Source: Chamaea fasciata
Lineage: Eukaryota; Chordata; Aves; Passeriformes; Sylviidae
Assembly: GCA_029207755.1 (NCBI GenBank)
Contig: JARCOQ010000009.1
Span: 35,920,914-35,984,913 of the forward strand
Direction: 5' to 3'
DNA: 64,000 nt
Shown piece by piece: positions 1 through 11,400 of this stretch. Numbering within the stretch: the stretch's first letter is position 1; the number at the start of each line of letters is the position of its first letter. Under the pieces are notes generated by a model. The model saw only the letters and a list, made by a program, of their open reading frames with translations, had not been told where the DNA came from and ran no database searches. The translations under genes and the position numbers were made by a program.

Positions 1-770
1 CGAGATTTTAGTCCCCATAAAAACCTAACAAGCTCAAGGTCCATTTATAATAAAAAAAAGGGTAGTCAAGCTTCCAGGACTGTAGACACATGGAAGTGAG
101 ACCCCCAAAACCAAACACAAAGTCCTTTTGTAGGATAAAAAAGGGTAGTCAACCTTCCAGGACTGCAGACACATGGAGGTGAGACCACCCCCAAACAGGC
201 TGAAAATCCATTTGTAGGAGAACAATGGGTAGTCAAGCTTCCAGGACTGCAGACACACTGAAGTGAGATCCCCAAAAAGAAGCTCAAGGTCCATTTGTAG
301 GAGAAAAACGGGGAGCAAAACTTCCAGGGTGTTCTCACTTTGATGCGTCTGCAGTTCAGGAGGTTTGAGTATCCTTTTTTTTCTCCAAAAATTGGACCTT
401 GAGCTTGTTTGGGGTGGTCTCACCTCCATGTGTCTGCAGTCCTGGAAGCTTGACTACCATTTTTCCATTTGTAAATTGACCATAAGCTTGTTGACAGCAG
501 ACACATGAAAGTGCCACCCCTCTAAGAAGCTGCAAGTGCAATTTTTAAAGAAAAAAGGGTGGTCAAGCTTCCAGGACTGCAGACAAATGGAAGTTAGACT
601 GCCAAAAAGAAGCTCAAGGTCCATTTGTAGGAGATAAAAGGGTAGTCAAACCTTCAGGACTGCAGACACGTGGAAGCGAGACCACCCCCAAACAAGCTCA
701 AGGTGTATTCATAGGAGAAAAAAGGGTACTCAAGCTTCCAGGACTGCAGACACATCCAAGTGAGTTACTG
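1..770. repeat. 83-84 bp tandem satellite with an inverted block
   Basis: The core CTTCCAGGACTGCAGACACA recurs near 71, 154, 238 and 321, giving a period of 83-84 bp. It is followed each time by a GAAGTGAGACC / CCCCAAACAAGCTCAAGG / CCATTTGTAGGAG segment. Between about 331 and 480 the unit is reversed: CTGCAGTCCTGGAAGCTTGA appears near 435, preceded by GGACCTTGAGCTTGTTTGGG. Direct orientation returns near 569, 652 and 736. The array begins at or before the window edge. ORFs across it are by-products of the repeat, not genes. Confidence 0.9.
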
Positions 771-780
771 CATGGGGCAA

Positions 781-880
781 TGTTTTTTTGTTTGTTTGTT
801 TTTCTTTTTTTTCCCCTCCTCTTTTTTTTTCTTTTTTTTTTTCTTTTTTTTTTTCTTTTTTTTTTCTTTCTTTTTTTTCC
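781..880. repeat. T-rich low-complexity tract
   Basis: About 100 bp of almost pure T with single C interruptions, roughly (T8-10 C)n, with a TTTG run at its left end. It lies exactly between the satellite array and the CR1-like fragment. It may be a decayed poly(A) tail of a minus-strand retroposon or simple-sequence expansion; the sequence does not decide which. Confidence 0.85.
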
Positions 881-881
881 C

Positions 882-1022
882 AACAACCTCCTGGAGTGCT
901 ACAGGAAGAGGGCAGAATTGCTGGACAGTGCCCAGTCGGAAAGGGACCTGGGGGTACTTGTAACAGCAGCTGAACATCATCCAGCATTGTGCCCTCGTGG
1001 CTACGAAGGCCAACAGACTTTT
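882..1022 (+). mobile_element. CR1 LINE fragment (end of reverse transcriptase ORF)
   Basis: Plus-strand translation reads AQSERDLGVLV, followed after frame changes by remnants of the C(A)xxAKKAN-like stretch (GTGGCTACGAAGGCCAACAG in DNA). The combination E-R-D-L-G-V-L-V, then a short basic segment and A-K-K-A-N, is characteristic of the C-terminal end of the avian CR1 ORF2 reverse transcriptase; that assignment is family knowledge, not a search. The fragment is about 140 bp, 5' truncated like most CR1 copies and no longer open. It is an old, dead insertion. Confidence 0.65.
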
Positions 1023-2892
1023 GCAAATATTAAGAATATGCTAAATTTTATTCAGAAAACATTTCCTTCCAAGTCAATATAAAATAAAATATAACAGTGT
1101 TAAGCAACTTTTGAAAACCTGTAACTAAAGCTCCCAAGGTTTTATTACTTTTTATTACTGAGATTTTAACAGAGCTGTTCCAACATTCCATAAGTCTTTG
1201 CCTGAGATTTTATCTTGCCCTCATTCACATGGAATGAAATTCAGGAGGATCAGAAGTTGTTACACGAGTCACAGAAAGGCCACTATTCCCAAAGGAGTGC
1301 AGAGTTTTTAGGCTGCTTCTCATGTGCCCCTAGGAAATATGCAAGAGTCTGGTTTAATAAGCCAGAGCATTAACTAGAAGCATGACATGTAAGATTTGAT
1401 CTCTTCCCCTTTCCCTCCTCCCACATTTGACAGTCTGGAACTGGGAGAGTGGCAGGGCTGCCCTCTTTAAAGTTTCACTGAAATGAAGTATACAAAACAA
1501 GCTCCCATTTTTATGAAATCACATTTCCCCACTCCAGATAAATCCTGTTTCACCAGAAAACCTCTGGTCAGCTCCTTTTGTACATCTATTCTATGGGATA
1601 TCTGCTTTCTGGTCCAGAAGCACTCTGGACTGATGAGGTAAAACAGGTAAGAGAAGAGATCACAAAGACTTAGTAAAGGAAGACCTTCCCAACCCATTTG
1701 AAGAGTTAGACATAACTAACAGCATCTCCCACATGAGCATCAATTAAGAAGTGACAAAGGGACAACACCTGTAAAAAAAGCCTTCAGCAGACTTTGCCTG
1801 TCAGCTCCATCAGCCTCACTAACATCATTTTCATAAGGAGGACAATTTGTGTTCAAGGTTGCTTCCTGAACTCACTTCTCCAAACTGTCTGACCTGCAAA
1901 GGGGATGGCTTTGTTGTCACTGACCACACCAACTGTCCTGATGGATCACTAAGCTCTCCAGCAGCTTCTCAGTATTTTTTAATAGGCACATAAATGGGAA
2001 AGCAAATAAGCTACAATAAAAAATTTAAAACAAACAAACAAACCACAAACAAACCATGGAGAGTCTTTGAACTTCAAAAAAAAGAAGGCAAATTGTTGTT
2101 AAAAAACCATAGCAAGCACCCAGTGCCAACCAAATTAATGCTTAGGAAAGCTTACAGAGTCTAAGACACAGTATTATTCTGGCTTCCTAATTTAGTGATA
2201 CAGAGTCAAAGTTTCTATTTGACATATCCCACATAATTGCACTCAATTGTAGCACTGCCATTTAACAGAAGCCAAGGATCCAGAAATGGAAAGAATTCCC
2301 AATGTGGTATATTCAAGAATCTCTCCTTAATATTTAGCCAGATCCATGGCCTATGTTCTCATCACTTATGCCACGTGTTATATAATGCACTTTGGCTTAG
2401 AAAGTATTATCAGGATAGCTCTAAAAGTAGTATTTCTGAAAAGAAAGGGAAGAAGATTAAGACAAAAAGAACATCTCTTCCAGGTGTTCCCAAACAGGGC
2501 CCAACTCTTCTGACAGACACTTCAGTTGGCTGCCTTTACCTTGGTTTGGTTTTTAAGCAGAGATACTCATTCCAAGCTCTTCACTTCCCTCTAGCTCCAA
2601 ATAATTTTTTCATTAGTGAACGGGACATTATTTTTTATGTAAATCAAAGGCCCAAAGGAGTTTATTTTATCACCAATACTTCTATCTGTACAACAGGTAT
2701 TAAGAGAGCAGTACATCCACCCTAAACCTATCATCAAGGTATCCTGCTGTCCTGCTGATCAATGATACTCTCTCCAGTTCTGCCTCGCAAACAACACAGG
2801 GAAGAGTATTCCCAACAAGTTGAACTTTTTCAGGAGTAAAGTTGTCCTATTCCTTCCAATAATGAACTCTGGATCCCTGGTGAGTAACTCAC
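1023..2892. other. AT-rich non-coding DNA, nothing recognised
   Basis: No recognisable coding or repeat structure. A 162-codon plus-strand ORF at 2237-2725 has no motif, no splice or promoter context and the composition of random AT-rich sequence. A minus-strand open block at 1467-1697 could be a terminal exon of the candidate minus-strand gene, since AATAAA occurs on the minus strand near 1150, but nothing confirms that. Confidence 0.5.
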
Positions 2893-3124
2893 ATTTAACT
2901 GGCAGCATTCTGGGCTGCTCCTATTAACTGCAACAGCCTGAACAGCTTGAACCTCAACAAAACCTGCAGTCAATGACTGAGCTAATTTAACCTCATTGAT
3001 CCTCAAACCAGTAGAATAATTTGATGTCCACACAGCAGCTTGTGCACCGCTTCCAACATAAACATGGCCCTGCAGGAAATCCACACCAACAATGTGTTGC
3101 AGCCCAGCTGCCAGAGCTATCAGG
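2893..3124 (-). CDS. Candidate internal exon of an unidentified minus-strand gene
   Basis: On the minus strand an acceptor (TTCTCCCAG) at 3126-3125 opens a 232 bp block, free of stops in one frame, that ends at a donor AAAT|GTGAGT at 2892-2891. It encodes 77 residues containing GLQHIVGVDFLQGHVYVGSG, then AAVWTSNYSTGLRINEV and AGFVEVQAVQAVAV. The mix of Gly, Asp, Val and Glu is protein-like rather than the Leu/Cys/Ser-rich output of random AT-rich frames. It begins with one base of a split codon and ends in phase 0. The candidate exon at 5600-5704 ends with two bases of a codon, so the two could splice in frame. I do not recognise the protein. A chance ORF remains possible. Confidence 0.4.
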
Positions 3125-5599
3125 CTGGGAGAATCACTGCACAGTCTCTGAGCCCCCTCGCCAGCTGCACGGCATGGGTCACACGCTTTGTTTGTTCTTG
3201 TTAACAGTCAAGGGGTTGTTTCCAAACTGGATGTATCCTGACATCTCCCCAGTGCTGCAGTTTTATGGAGGACGCTCCATTTTATCTGTAAACTGTTTAC
3301 CTCCAGTTTTGACATGAACACAAAAAGCATTGCTAGGAGAGGCAAACACAGAAAACCAAGCAGCACTGGTACTTCTCAGGCAGGTACTTAGCTGGATTTA
3401 AGCTCCCTATTAATCATTAATTACAGCAGCATTTCAAAAATTTAGTTTTTGAAATAATTTCAGCACTACTTAATCACAAAGGATGTAAGGTCTCCCTGAA
3501 TATTTAGTAACATCTACTTTCAGGGAGGCATTTTAAGAAATGTTCTTTATATATACTATTTGTTATTTAAAGTACTGCTGAAAGCCAGGTGCTTTATTTT
3601 GTTCAACACAACACATTTAAAACAATAACATGAGATTTTAATAGCAAAATCACCTAGCCCACAAAACACCGTTCTATGTTGACTAGGGTGGCAAAGCAAG
3701 GGTAGTTTCTAAACGCAGAAAAATAAATTTAAAAGAAGGATTTTTTCTAAGCATGTAAATGCAGGTCTTGGTACCACATACAAGAACTTCACTTGCAAAG
3801 GAACTTGGTTTTGCTAGAGTTTTAAGTACTGTGGTTTTTTATCAGACCTGGCCTCATTCATGCTTTATGCCACTTGTAAAACGGAACAGGGCATTTTAGG
3901 AAAGAAGTAACTCCCTTCAACTCCTAAATGCTGTGACTGAAGCCTGTTAAGTTTCAGTAGCATTTCAGATATACCAGGGCATCCTCAGCTTTACCTTGTT
4001 TATAGGACAAGGTACAGAAACCCACTGACAGTCAGAGGAGCCACATAATCAGTGTTCAGGATTTCTACCAACCAAATTATCCCCGATAAATAGATACGAC
4101 CTAGCATGAGAATTCACTTTTCCTTCAGCATATTAAAAGTTACTTATTTTAAGGATAAATATATATTTCTTTCACAACTACACTGCAACACAGACATGAG
4201 TCCAAAAATGAAATAGCATAACAGAAATACATCCCCCTAATATAGCATATCCACTGCTTTTTCTTCATCAGCCATACAATATTGATGGAAACAGGAGAGA
4301 TTTCTCTTTCCTTCTAACACAGCAGGTTAAGCATCTTGAGAGAAGTCAGATGTCACTATTATCTGCAAGCACACAAGGAAATGAACTCATGCCAAAAAAA
4401 TGGATAATAAAATTGAAGTCTAAATGGAAGTTGAGAGAAAAAAGAGTCCTGCTCCAACAGGTTAATCTCTAGCTAGTTCCTCTTGTCACAAGTAGCTTGA
4501 AATAATCATTTCACTCACAAATTCTCCTAGAGCAAGTTTTCCTTGGAAATGAAACAATTTCTAGAACAAGCATAACTATCTTTGACCACACAAAACAGCA
4601 TTACATTTTGAACTACTATAGCAAAAAGTCAACTTTTTAAAAAAGATTGACTAAGAAGACAATTGGAAAAGTAACTTTATTCAGAAGTGATAGAATCAGC
4701 TGTAAATACTGGACGGGAAATTCCTGAAGAGACAAGTTTTCCCTTGGAGAGAAATGAAATACAATAATTTACATTTCCCAACAACAATACTGCCTTCCTT
4801 CCAAGTTCATCCAGAAAACTCAGAGTATAAAACAATGGCACAGATTTGGCTCTTACACACACCCAACTCCCAGGACATTTTGTCACGCTCATCATGCTGC
4901 ATTCACTGGCTCTCCCAAATATTAATTGCCTTCACTTCTATCTTCGATATCTACTCGTGACTTGGGGGATTTTGCTTCAAGTTTTAATGCTTGGGATTTT
5001 TTTACATAGGACTATACACCTCAATAATTGTATCCAGGAAAGACTGGGTTTGATGCCATTTTTACAGTAGAACCCAAATTTTCAGTACTTTCTACCTACT
5101 TGTCCATTAACTGTTCACATAACAGAAGGACAACAAAAGCCATAAACCTCTTACTTTAGTAGCCTTCTGGAAGAGTAATTCAATAACTTCTTGCAAAATA
5201 AAACAGCAGCTTATAAAAATTAAAATAAAAAATGTCTTCACCACAGTAATCATTACAGCAGGACAGATGCAACAACCATGCATTTGTTTAGTCCATCTAG
5301 ACATGGAAAAGGATTAAAACATGTAGACAGTAGCACAAGTCACCATCACTTATTATTTAAGCCATAAACCTAAGCATACTTCTGTGGGAAAATTAATTAC
5401 AAACGTGGGGGAAATCAGATCAGTCACTAATCAGGCAAAGTGAGCAGGAAAATACAGCTATGTTGTCCACTCCTGATTGAGTCGCAGGATCAAACAGCAC
5501 CAAGTGCAAGTGAACTGAGGGGGAATTATTATTAGGCCTTTTCATCACTGGAATCATGCTGCCCCAGACAACCCTGACTTCTGTGTCTGGGCTAATTAC

Positions 5600-5704
5600 A
5601 GACTGTGAAATGTAACAAGGAGACCGCAGCACAGCAACACCTCAGAGGAGGGAGAAAGACAGTTTAAGGAGGGAACAAGCCAATGAGAAACTTCTGTCCT
5701 ACAG
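5600..5704 (-). CDS. Candidate internal exon of an unidentified minus-strand gene
   Basis: The minus-strand acceptor CCTTCTCCTTCAG at 5706-5705 has a good pyrimidine tract. The donor is AGTCT|GTAATT at 5599-5598. The 105 bp between them are open in one frame and encode TEVSHWLVPSLN, then LSPSSEVLLCCGLLV. It starts with one base and ends with two bases of split codons. The exit phase fits the block at 2893-3124. The entry phase does not fit the block at 6142-6311, so an exon is missing between them or one call is wrong. Confidence 0.33.
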
Positions 5705-6141
5705 CTGAAGGAGAAGGAAACAGTCAAGCTAACAGGACACCTGCAAAACAAACAAGGGTCCACACCAGGCTGTGTGCACACACCCGCATGCACAGCCACA
5801 CCAGCACTGCCTACTGGAAACACCTTCCCCTGTGATAAAATATCAATGCCAAAGGTCAAAGGCTTTAAGAAAAAAATATAAATTCGGTGATAAGGCAACT
5901 TTTCTAAATCCATTTCACAAATACTTGTTATTTCAAGCCTAAAATTACAAGTGGTAGGATAATACAGCAGACTCGGAGATACAGATTTATGCAATTTGCA
6001 GTTACTTAAGAAAAGGGCTTGTTTATACCTGTGTATTTTCACCAAACCCAAGAACTGCAGGTGTCATTAAGCTACACTAAAAACTGCTCCCCCTTCAGTT
6101 CAATCACAGCCATGTCCTACAACTCATGCAGTCTGTTCTAC

Positions 6142-6311
6142 CTCTAGGTCCACTAAGGATTGATTTCCAAACTGTGTCACAACTTCAGGATGACACAGCA
6201 TCCAAGTATTACCAATAAATAAATAACAAAAGCTCTTTTTTTGAAGATGAGACACTAATTTACCAGCACATAATTGTAACTGAGCTGTTTCATACTCCAG
6301 CTGAAACACTC
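6142..6311 (-). CDS. Candidate internal exon of an unidentified minus-strand gene
   Basis: Minus-strand acceptor CACCAAACCAG at 6313-6312 and donor CTAGAG|GTAGAA at 6141-6140 enclose 170 bp open in one frame. The peptide contains VFQLEYETAQLQLC, LVSHLQKKSF and HPEVVTQFGNQSLVDLE. It starts with two bases of a codon. The upstream block at 7072-7152 ends with one base, so the join gives an in-frame Gly. Exit phase is 0. No family is recognised. The phase match with its upstream neighbour is the main reason to take it seriously. Confidence 0.42.
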
Positions 6312-7071
6312 CTGGTTTGGTGTTGGTAGAAGACGTTCACTGCATATGAAGCTTTACGCATCACATTGAACTAATTTAATTGTAGGTGAGCAATTCTCTC
6401 AAGTTCTGACTGAACTTCCCTATTAATCTGTTATTTGTCCTTAAAAAATACACACCTGAATTTTACTCTCCCTCCTAACTCCCAAGAAGAGGAGTGGACT
6501 AAAACTGGTTATAAAATGTTAGTAAGTGTGCCAGCCAGCAAGTATCCGAGTAGCTTAATCATTAAAGCTGCCATTCTTTTCCACTAACCACGTGGATGCT
6601 TTCAAATGTCTCAGTCCCAACCGGAAACTGTAATATTTTTACAGACCATAGGAAAGCAAGATGGAAAATTACCTGCTGTACACTATGTTTATGCACGTGA
6701 ACATGGATGACACTGGGCATAACAATGGCAATTCTGTAGTTGGATGTCCTTTCTGCTTGTTCAGTGTACTCTATACAGCTTCCTTACAAACATGTTAATA
6801 TAGGGTAGCAGTTAGGTTTAAAATCAGTTGCAACATGGCTTAAGGAACAAGTTATTTTTGTAATCCAAACTCACTGGGATCCACGTTTGTAAGAATTTCA
6901 CAGAAAACCAGACAAGTGTATATGCACATCAGCAGCTCCACAGCACAAACTGTGAGGAACAAAGGGCAGTGGCTTCTCAGGGACCCTTCCCATGAGGCAG
7001 CTGATGCACAGGAGCTGCTCTGTGTAGAGTGTGATGATTTACCCAGCCAGTGTTTAAAACGCCCGTATTAC

Positions 7072-7152
7072 CTGATATCTGCACCCATTTTAAGAAGGGG
7101 AAGTACTGAGAACAAAGTCCCTCATGGATTCCATGCAGAATTGCAAATTCCT
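7072..7152 (-). CDS. Candidate internal exon of an unidentified minus-strand gene
   Basis: Minus-strand acceptor CTGCACCCAAACAG at 7154-7153 and donor ATATCAG|GTAATA at 7071-7070 enclose 81 bp. The open frame encodes EEFAILHGIHEGL, then SQYFPFLKWVQIS. It needs one base from the previous exon and leaves one base. Both requirements are met by the neighbouring candidates at 8322-8492 and 6142-6311. The product is not recognised. Confidence 0.42.
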
Positions 7153-8321
7153 CTGTTTGGGTGCAGAAAACTGTCTTTGTTAAGGTGACTAACTTAAATT
7201 TTTCCATATTTAATTTCACTGTTCTTCCTACATCCAGTATACTGTCAGAATGAGAGAAAACTGCATTCTACCCTAAGTGCAATTGCTACATGAGACAATT
7301 ATTTCAAATGCTGGTTTTGTTGAGCATCCTAGTAATTTTCCTATCTCAAAGACCGGCTTAATCCTTTCTGAAAACAGCTTCTCCTTTATGCTTTCAGAAT
7401 TACTAAATTTTGTAAGTAATTAACATTTTCCCTCTGACTAATTCTGTTGGTGGACATCAGCAATTTGAGGCTGTCCCCACAATTCACTTGCTTTGTTCTC
7501 TGCACTATCCAAGACTGACATTTAGGTTTAGTTTGCAGGAGGTTTAAATCCATCACTCACCACGAAACCCAAATCAGTGATTTCAATAATGCCTGAAACA
7601 CCAAGGAATTTGGGAAAGGACAGGAAGGCACTCCCACACTTTAAGGGACAGGAGAGCTTTAAGCAGTTTCTCAAGTGTTCCCCCCCTTTCTGACCAGTGA
7701 CCTTTGGTCTTGCTTGCTCTAAGCTGGGTGTTTCTCCTGGGCATTTCTGTAGGAATGGGCACTGCTCCAGTGAGAATAAATGCACAGTTGAGTGTCATTA
7801 ATATACTGATCTGTAAACATCTAAAGCAGGTATTGAATCACTGTCTGACTGGAGAAAAACAGCCTCTGGATCATAAATAGCAATTAATTACCAAGACTTT
7901 TTTTTGCTGAATTGTGCATACAAAAAAAACCCCTGAAATATTCGATTATATTCATTTTACTGTAACCCTTTCAAAGATGAACGAAAAGCCTCTTGGTCCA
8001 TTTGAAAACATAGGGATAACTGTGCTTTCTTGTAGAGTATCACAAAATTACAGAAGTTGCCAGAGGAAGTAAGAAAACAGTAACAAACCCCACCACAGAT
8101 AAAACTTCATAAATCTCAATTCCAAGACACTGACAGAAATGGTTCACATCTAGCTCTGCTACTGAAGGCTCATTTGCAAAAATTGTGACCACAAAATGCA
8201 TCACAAATTGGTTTTCTGCCTCATTACTGCTGATTACTAGGCAATATAATATTAATGGTACTTTTTCAACATCTACTTTTTCTCAAGGTGCATAAATCAC
8301 TGTAAAATTGCTTTATCTTAC

Positions 8322-8492
8322 TTTCCAAAAATTTGAAAGGCTGGTCTTCAGATGTTTGAACAGCAATCTTTCCATTACAGGGCAGCACACTTCCTTTTAA
8401 TATAAGTAAGACACTCATCAGATCATTTTCACCTCCTGATACAAAATCAGATGCACTCTCCAAAGAGGGAAATGATTCTCCAGCTTCTATAC
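8322..8492 (-). CDS. Candidate internal exon of an unidentified minus-strand gene
   Basis: Minus-strand acceptor AATATACTTCAG at 8494-8493 and a strong donor TTGGAAA|GTAAGA at 8321-8320 enclose 171 bp with one open frame. The peptide includes EAGESFPSLESASDFVSGGE, then NDLMSVLLILKGSVLP and VQTSEDQPFKFLE. Acidic, Ser- and Gly-containing sequence of this kind is rare among chance ORFs in AT-rich DNA. It exits with one base, which combines with the entry of 7072-7152 to give Lys. This is the best single exon candidate in the left half of the window. The gene is not identified. Confidence 0.45.
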
Positions 8493-11400
8493 CTGAAGTA
8501 TATTTACAAATTATTTACGAGTGTGACCAGATTGTACCATGTCCCTTCCTAAGAGCTTCTAAAACACACAGTGAATCCAAAGGAAGCAAAACAAGATTTC
8601 TAAAGCAGCTGAGCCAACTTTCATAGAAGCTATTTTTTTTATGCAGAAATACAAATACTTTCTAGAAACCAGCAATGGTATTGATGTTACCAACACAGAG
8701 CACATAGCTTGGTGTGACTTTTATGAATTTACAGCCTAAACTACTACTACCACTTGGGCATCTGGCTGAAATACCTCTCTCCACTAAACATTACTGTCTA
8801 CAAAGAGATAAAAGTTAAACAGACTGTTTTCTTGAGGTTCTCAAGAAACCTTACTTCAAAAGGATAAGCAACTGAAGTTATTTTGTCAGCAGCAGCTCCC
8901 TCAGAAGTACCCATTTTCCTGAGCAGGGGATATTTGTCAAGAAAGCAAACTGCACAGCCAGAGCAGGGAGCAGTTCAGTCACACCATCAATAGTTTAAGG
9001 ATGAGAGACCCAGTGCTTTGGTACCAAAGCCCATCAGCCCAGTGAGAATCTGCATGAAGCACAACTGTCAGTGCTGACCGGGACATGAACTGAACAGGGC
9101 TGCCTTTCACTGTTCTTTCCTTACCATAGTTATTATACCTGGAAGTGAAAGGTTTTACACATTGTACAACCTACCCAGAAGAGTACCTCCCTGCAATGAA
9201 GCAAAACATGAAAAACTGTTCTCACGGTAGTACTGCAAGGGAGGAGAAACACATCCCTAAGAGCTCTCTCTGACCTCCTTCTTTTGCAAGCTTATATTGG
9301 GGTGGGGCAGGGACAATACCCAACCAAATGCTATGAAGGATCTTTTCAGACAAAAAGGCAAACTTTGTCAATACCAGATAGAGAAGTTCAGACAGACCTT
9401 TTGAGCAAGAAGTAGAAATTTACAGTAAATACCACCACTACATATACTTTCAGATGAGAGTATTCATTGAGAATTTAACAGAAAAGTAGATTTCAAAGAC
9501 AATAAACCATAATCCTTAGCTCTAGACAAACTCCGCACAGTACCAAGACATGGCTCAATTCAAGTGATTTTGAGCGAAAAGCTCCTTTGAATGAGGCAGA
9601 TAAAAAGCTTGACCTCAATTTTCCATTTCACAAGGCAGGTTATTTTTCAGAACATCAAATAACCAACCAAAATACGGGTCAGTTGTTTGACCAGACTATG
9701 TTTAGTGAATGAAATCCAACAGCTCAATTACAACTTAGCAAACTCAAGCCATTTAATTCCAAAATCCTAAATCATGCTGGACATCTATGAATTGCAAAAC
9801 TGCACAAGGTCAGGAGCTCTCTTCTGATCCTTGGCCACTTGGACGAAGGGAATTGCAGAAAACACCTACTGAACAGTACAAAATTTGAGCACTGTTTTCT
9901 TTTGCAAGCATACCGTTATCTCTCTTGTCTCACTGATGGCAACGAGCTTATTCCAATCAACATGTTTTCTGAAACACTTAAAAGATTAGGAAAAAAACTT
10001 ATTGCTCATGCTCTGAAGATACTACCATCCATTACTGCCACAAGACAACCTTAACTCCAATACAGTCATTAACAAAGTGGCCAACTTGCATGGAGAGTGA
10101 ATTTTAGAAGAGTGGAAGGACTGAAACCAGAAACATGACTTGAAGTGCTGCCTAATCTGCCCCTAGAGCTAGAGAAAAGCAGACAGTATTTGAGCCTGAA
10201 TGCTCTCACTGTGTCATTCATGGCTTCAGGCAGTCCACACAAGTTTGAGATTTGAACTTGGGAGTCAGCAAACAGGATTCAAGGCTTTGTAGCTACAGGT
10301 GGTCTCAGAGCTCTGAGATTTGACTTTCTTTGAAAGATATTCAAGAACTAAAAAGACGCAACAAAACTCAACTTAAAACAACTTTCAAAGTTTTACTTTA
10401 CCCTATATTTGCCTGGTAAATAAACCTGTAATAGGATTTAAATTTATTTCCACTCTTTTAGAACTATAAATGCTTACGCCAGCCAGGTTATTGTCCAATT
10501 TCTATTCAAAGCATCCTGAATGATAGTGATTACTTTCTTTTTACATTTATTATAATACTTAAATGGACAGAAGTAGTGGTGATGCATAATTTTGGCTTTG
10601 TTAATTCAGCCGAGACTGTCTTATGGATTTAATTAAAATTCTACTAAAAAAGCTTTGGACATACTGGAAATGCAGAAATATCACCTTTTATTCATTTAAT
10701 TGTGTAACCACCTCAACCCAAAAGTATCTTTACCCACAGTCTGCTTGGTCATTCCATCACAACTATTAAGGACAACTGAGTAACCTGTTCCCATAAAGCA
10801 CAAAGATTAACGAATGTTTGGTTGGGGTTTTTTTTGCCCGCCACACAAAAAAAGTGCACATTTTCAACACATCTTTTGGGCAGAATGACAACTGTACACA
10901 CAGCATATGCTGTTTGCCTCTGCAAGTTAGAGCCAACATTTCTATTCTTTCCTCTAACAATAAATTTAAACTGTGTACTACATTTATATAAGAAGAATAT
11001 ATAACTCAAGAGTGCCGGCTGCAGCCCCACAAAGCCACCAAAAGTTTATTTTGTCTCACAAAAGAAAGCAAGAACCTTTCAGAGGCACCACCATTTCCTT
11101 CTCTCCTGGATACAGAGCCCTTCAGGCAGATATGGCATACACGCTTGCAGTAAGAGGACAAGATGGAGCAATTCTGTCAGTGCAGCAGATTAAAAAAACC
11201 TGCCACCAAGAGGCTTTATTCCAAAGGCCATTCTCCTCTGATTCACAAAAGGTCTGCCTACCATACAGCCAAGCAGAGGCTCCCAGATGGTGCTGGCAAA
11301 GCAATCTCCACTTTCTCCCAACAGCACAGCAGCATTTTGATGTCTAGTAAAAAATATTTCCAGCCCTGATCCCTTTGCTGTCAGTTCTGTAACATGCACT

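Noticed and set aside
2237..2725. 162-codon plus-strand ORF
   Set aside because: No motif, splice or promoter context. A few ORFs of this length are expected by chance in six frames of 64 kb, and its composition is random-like.
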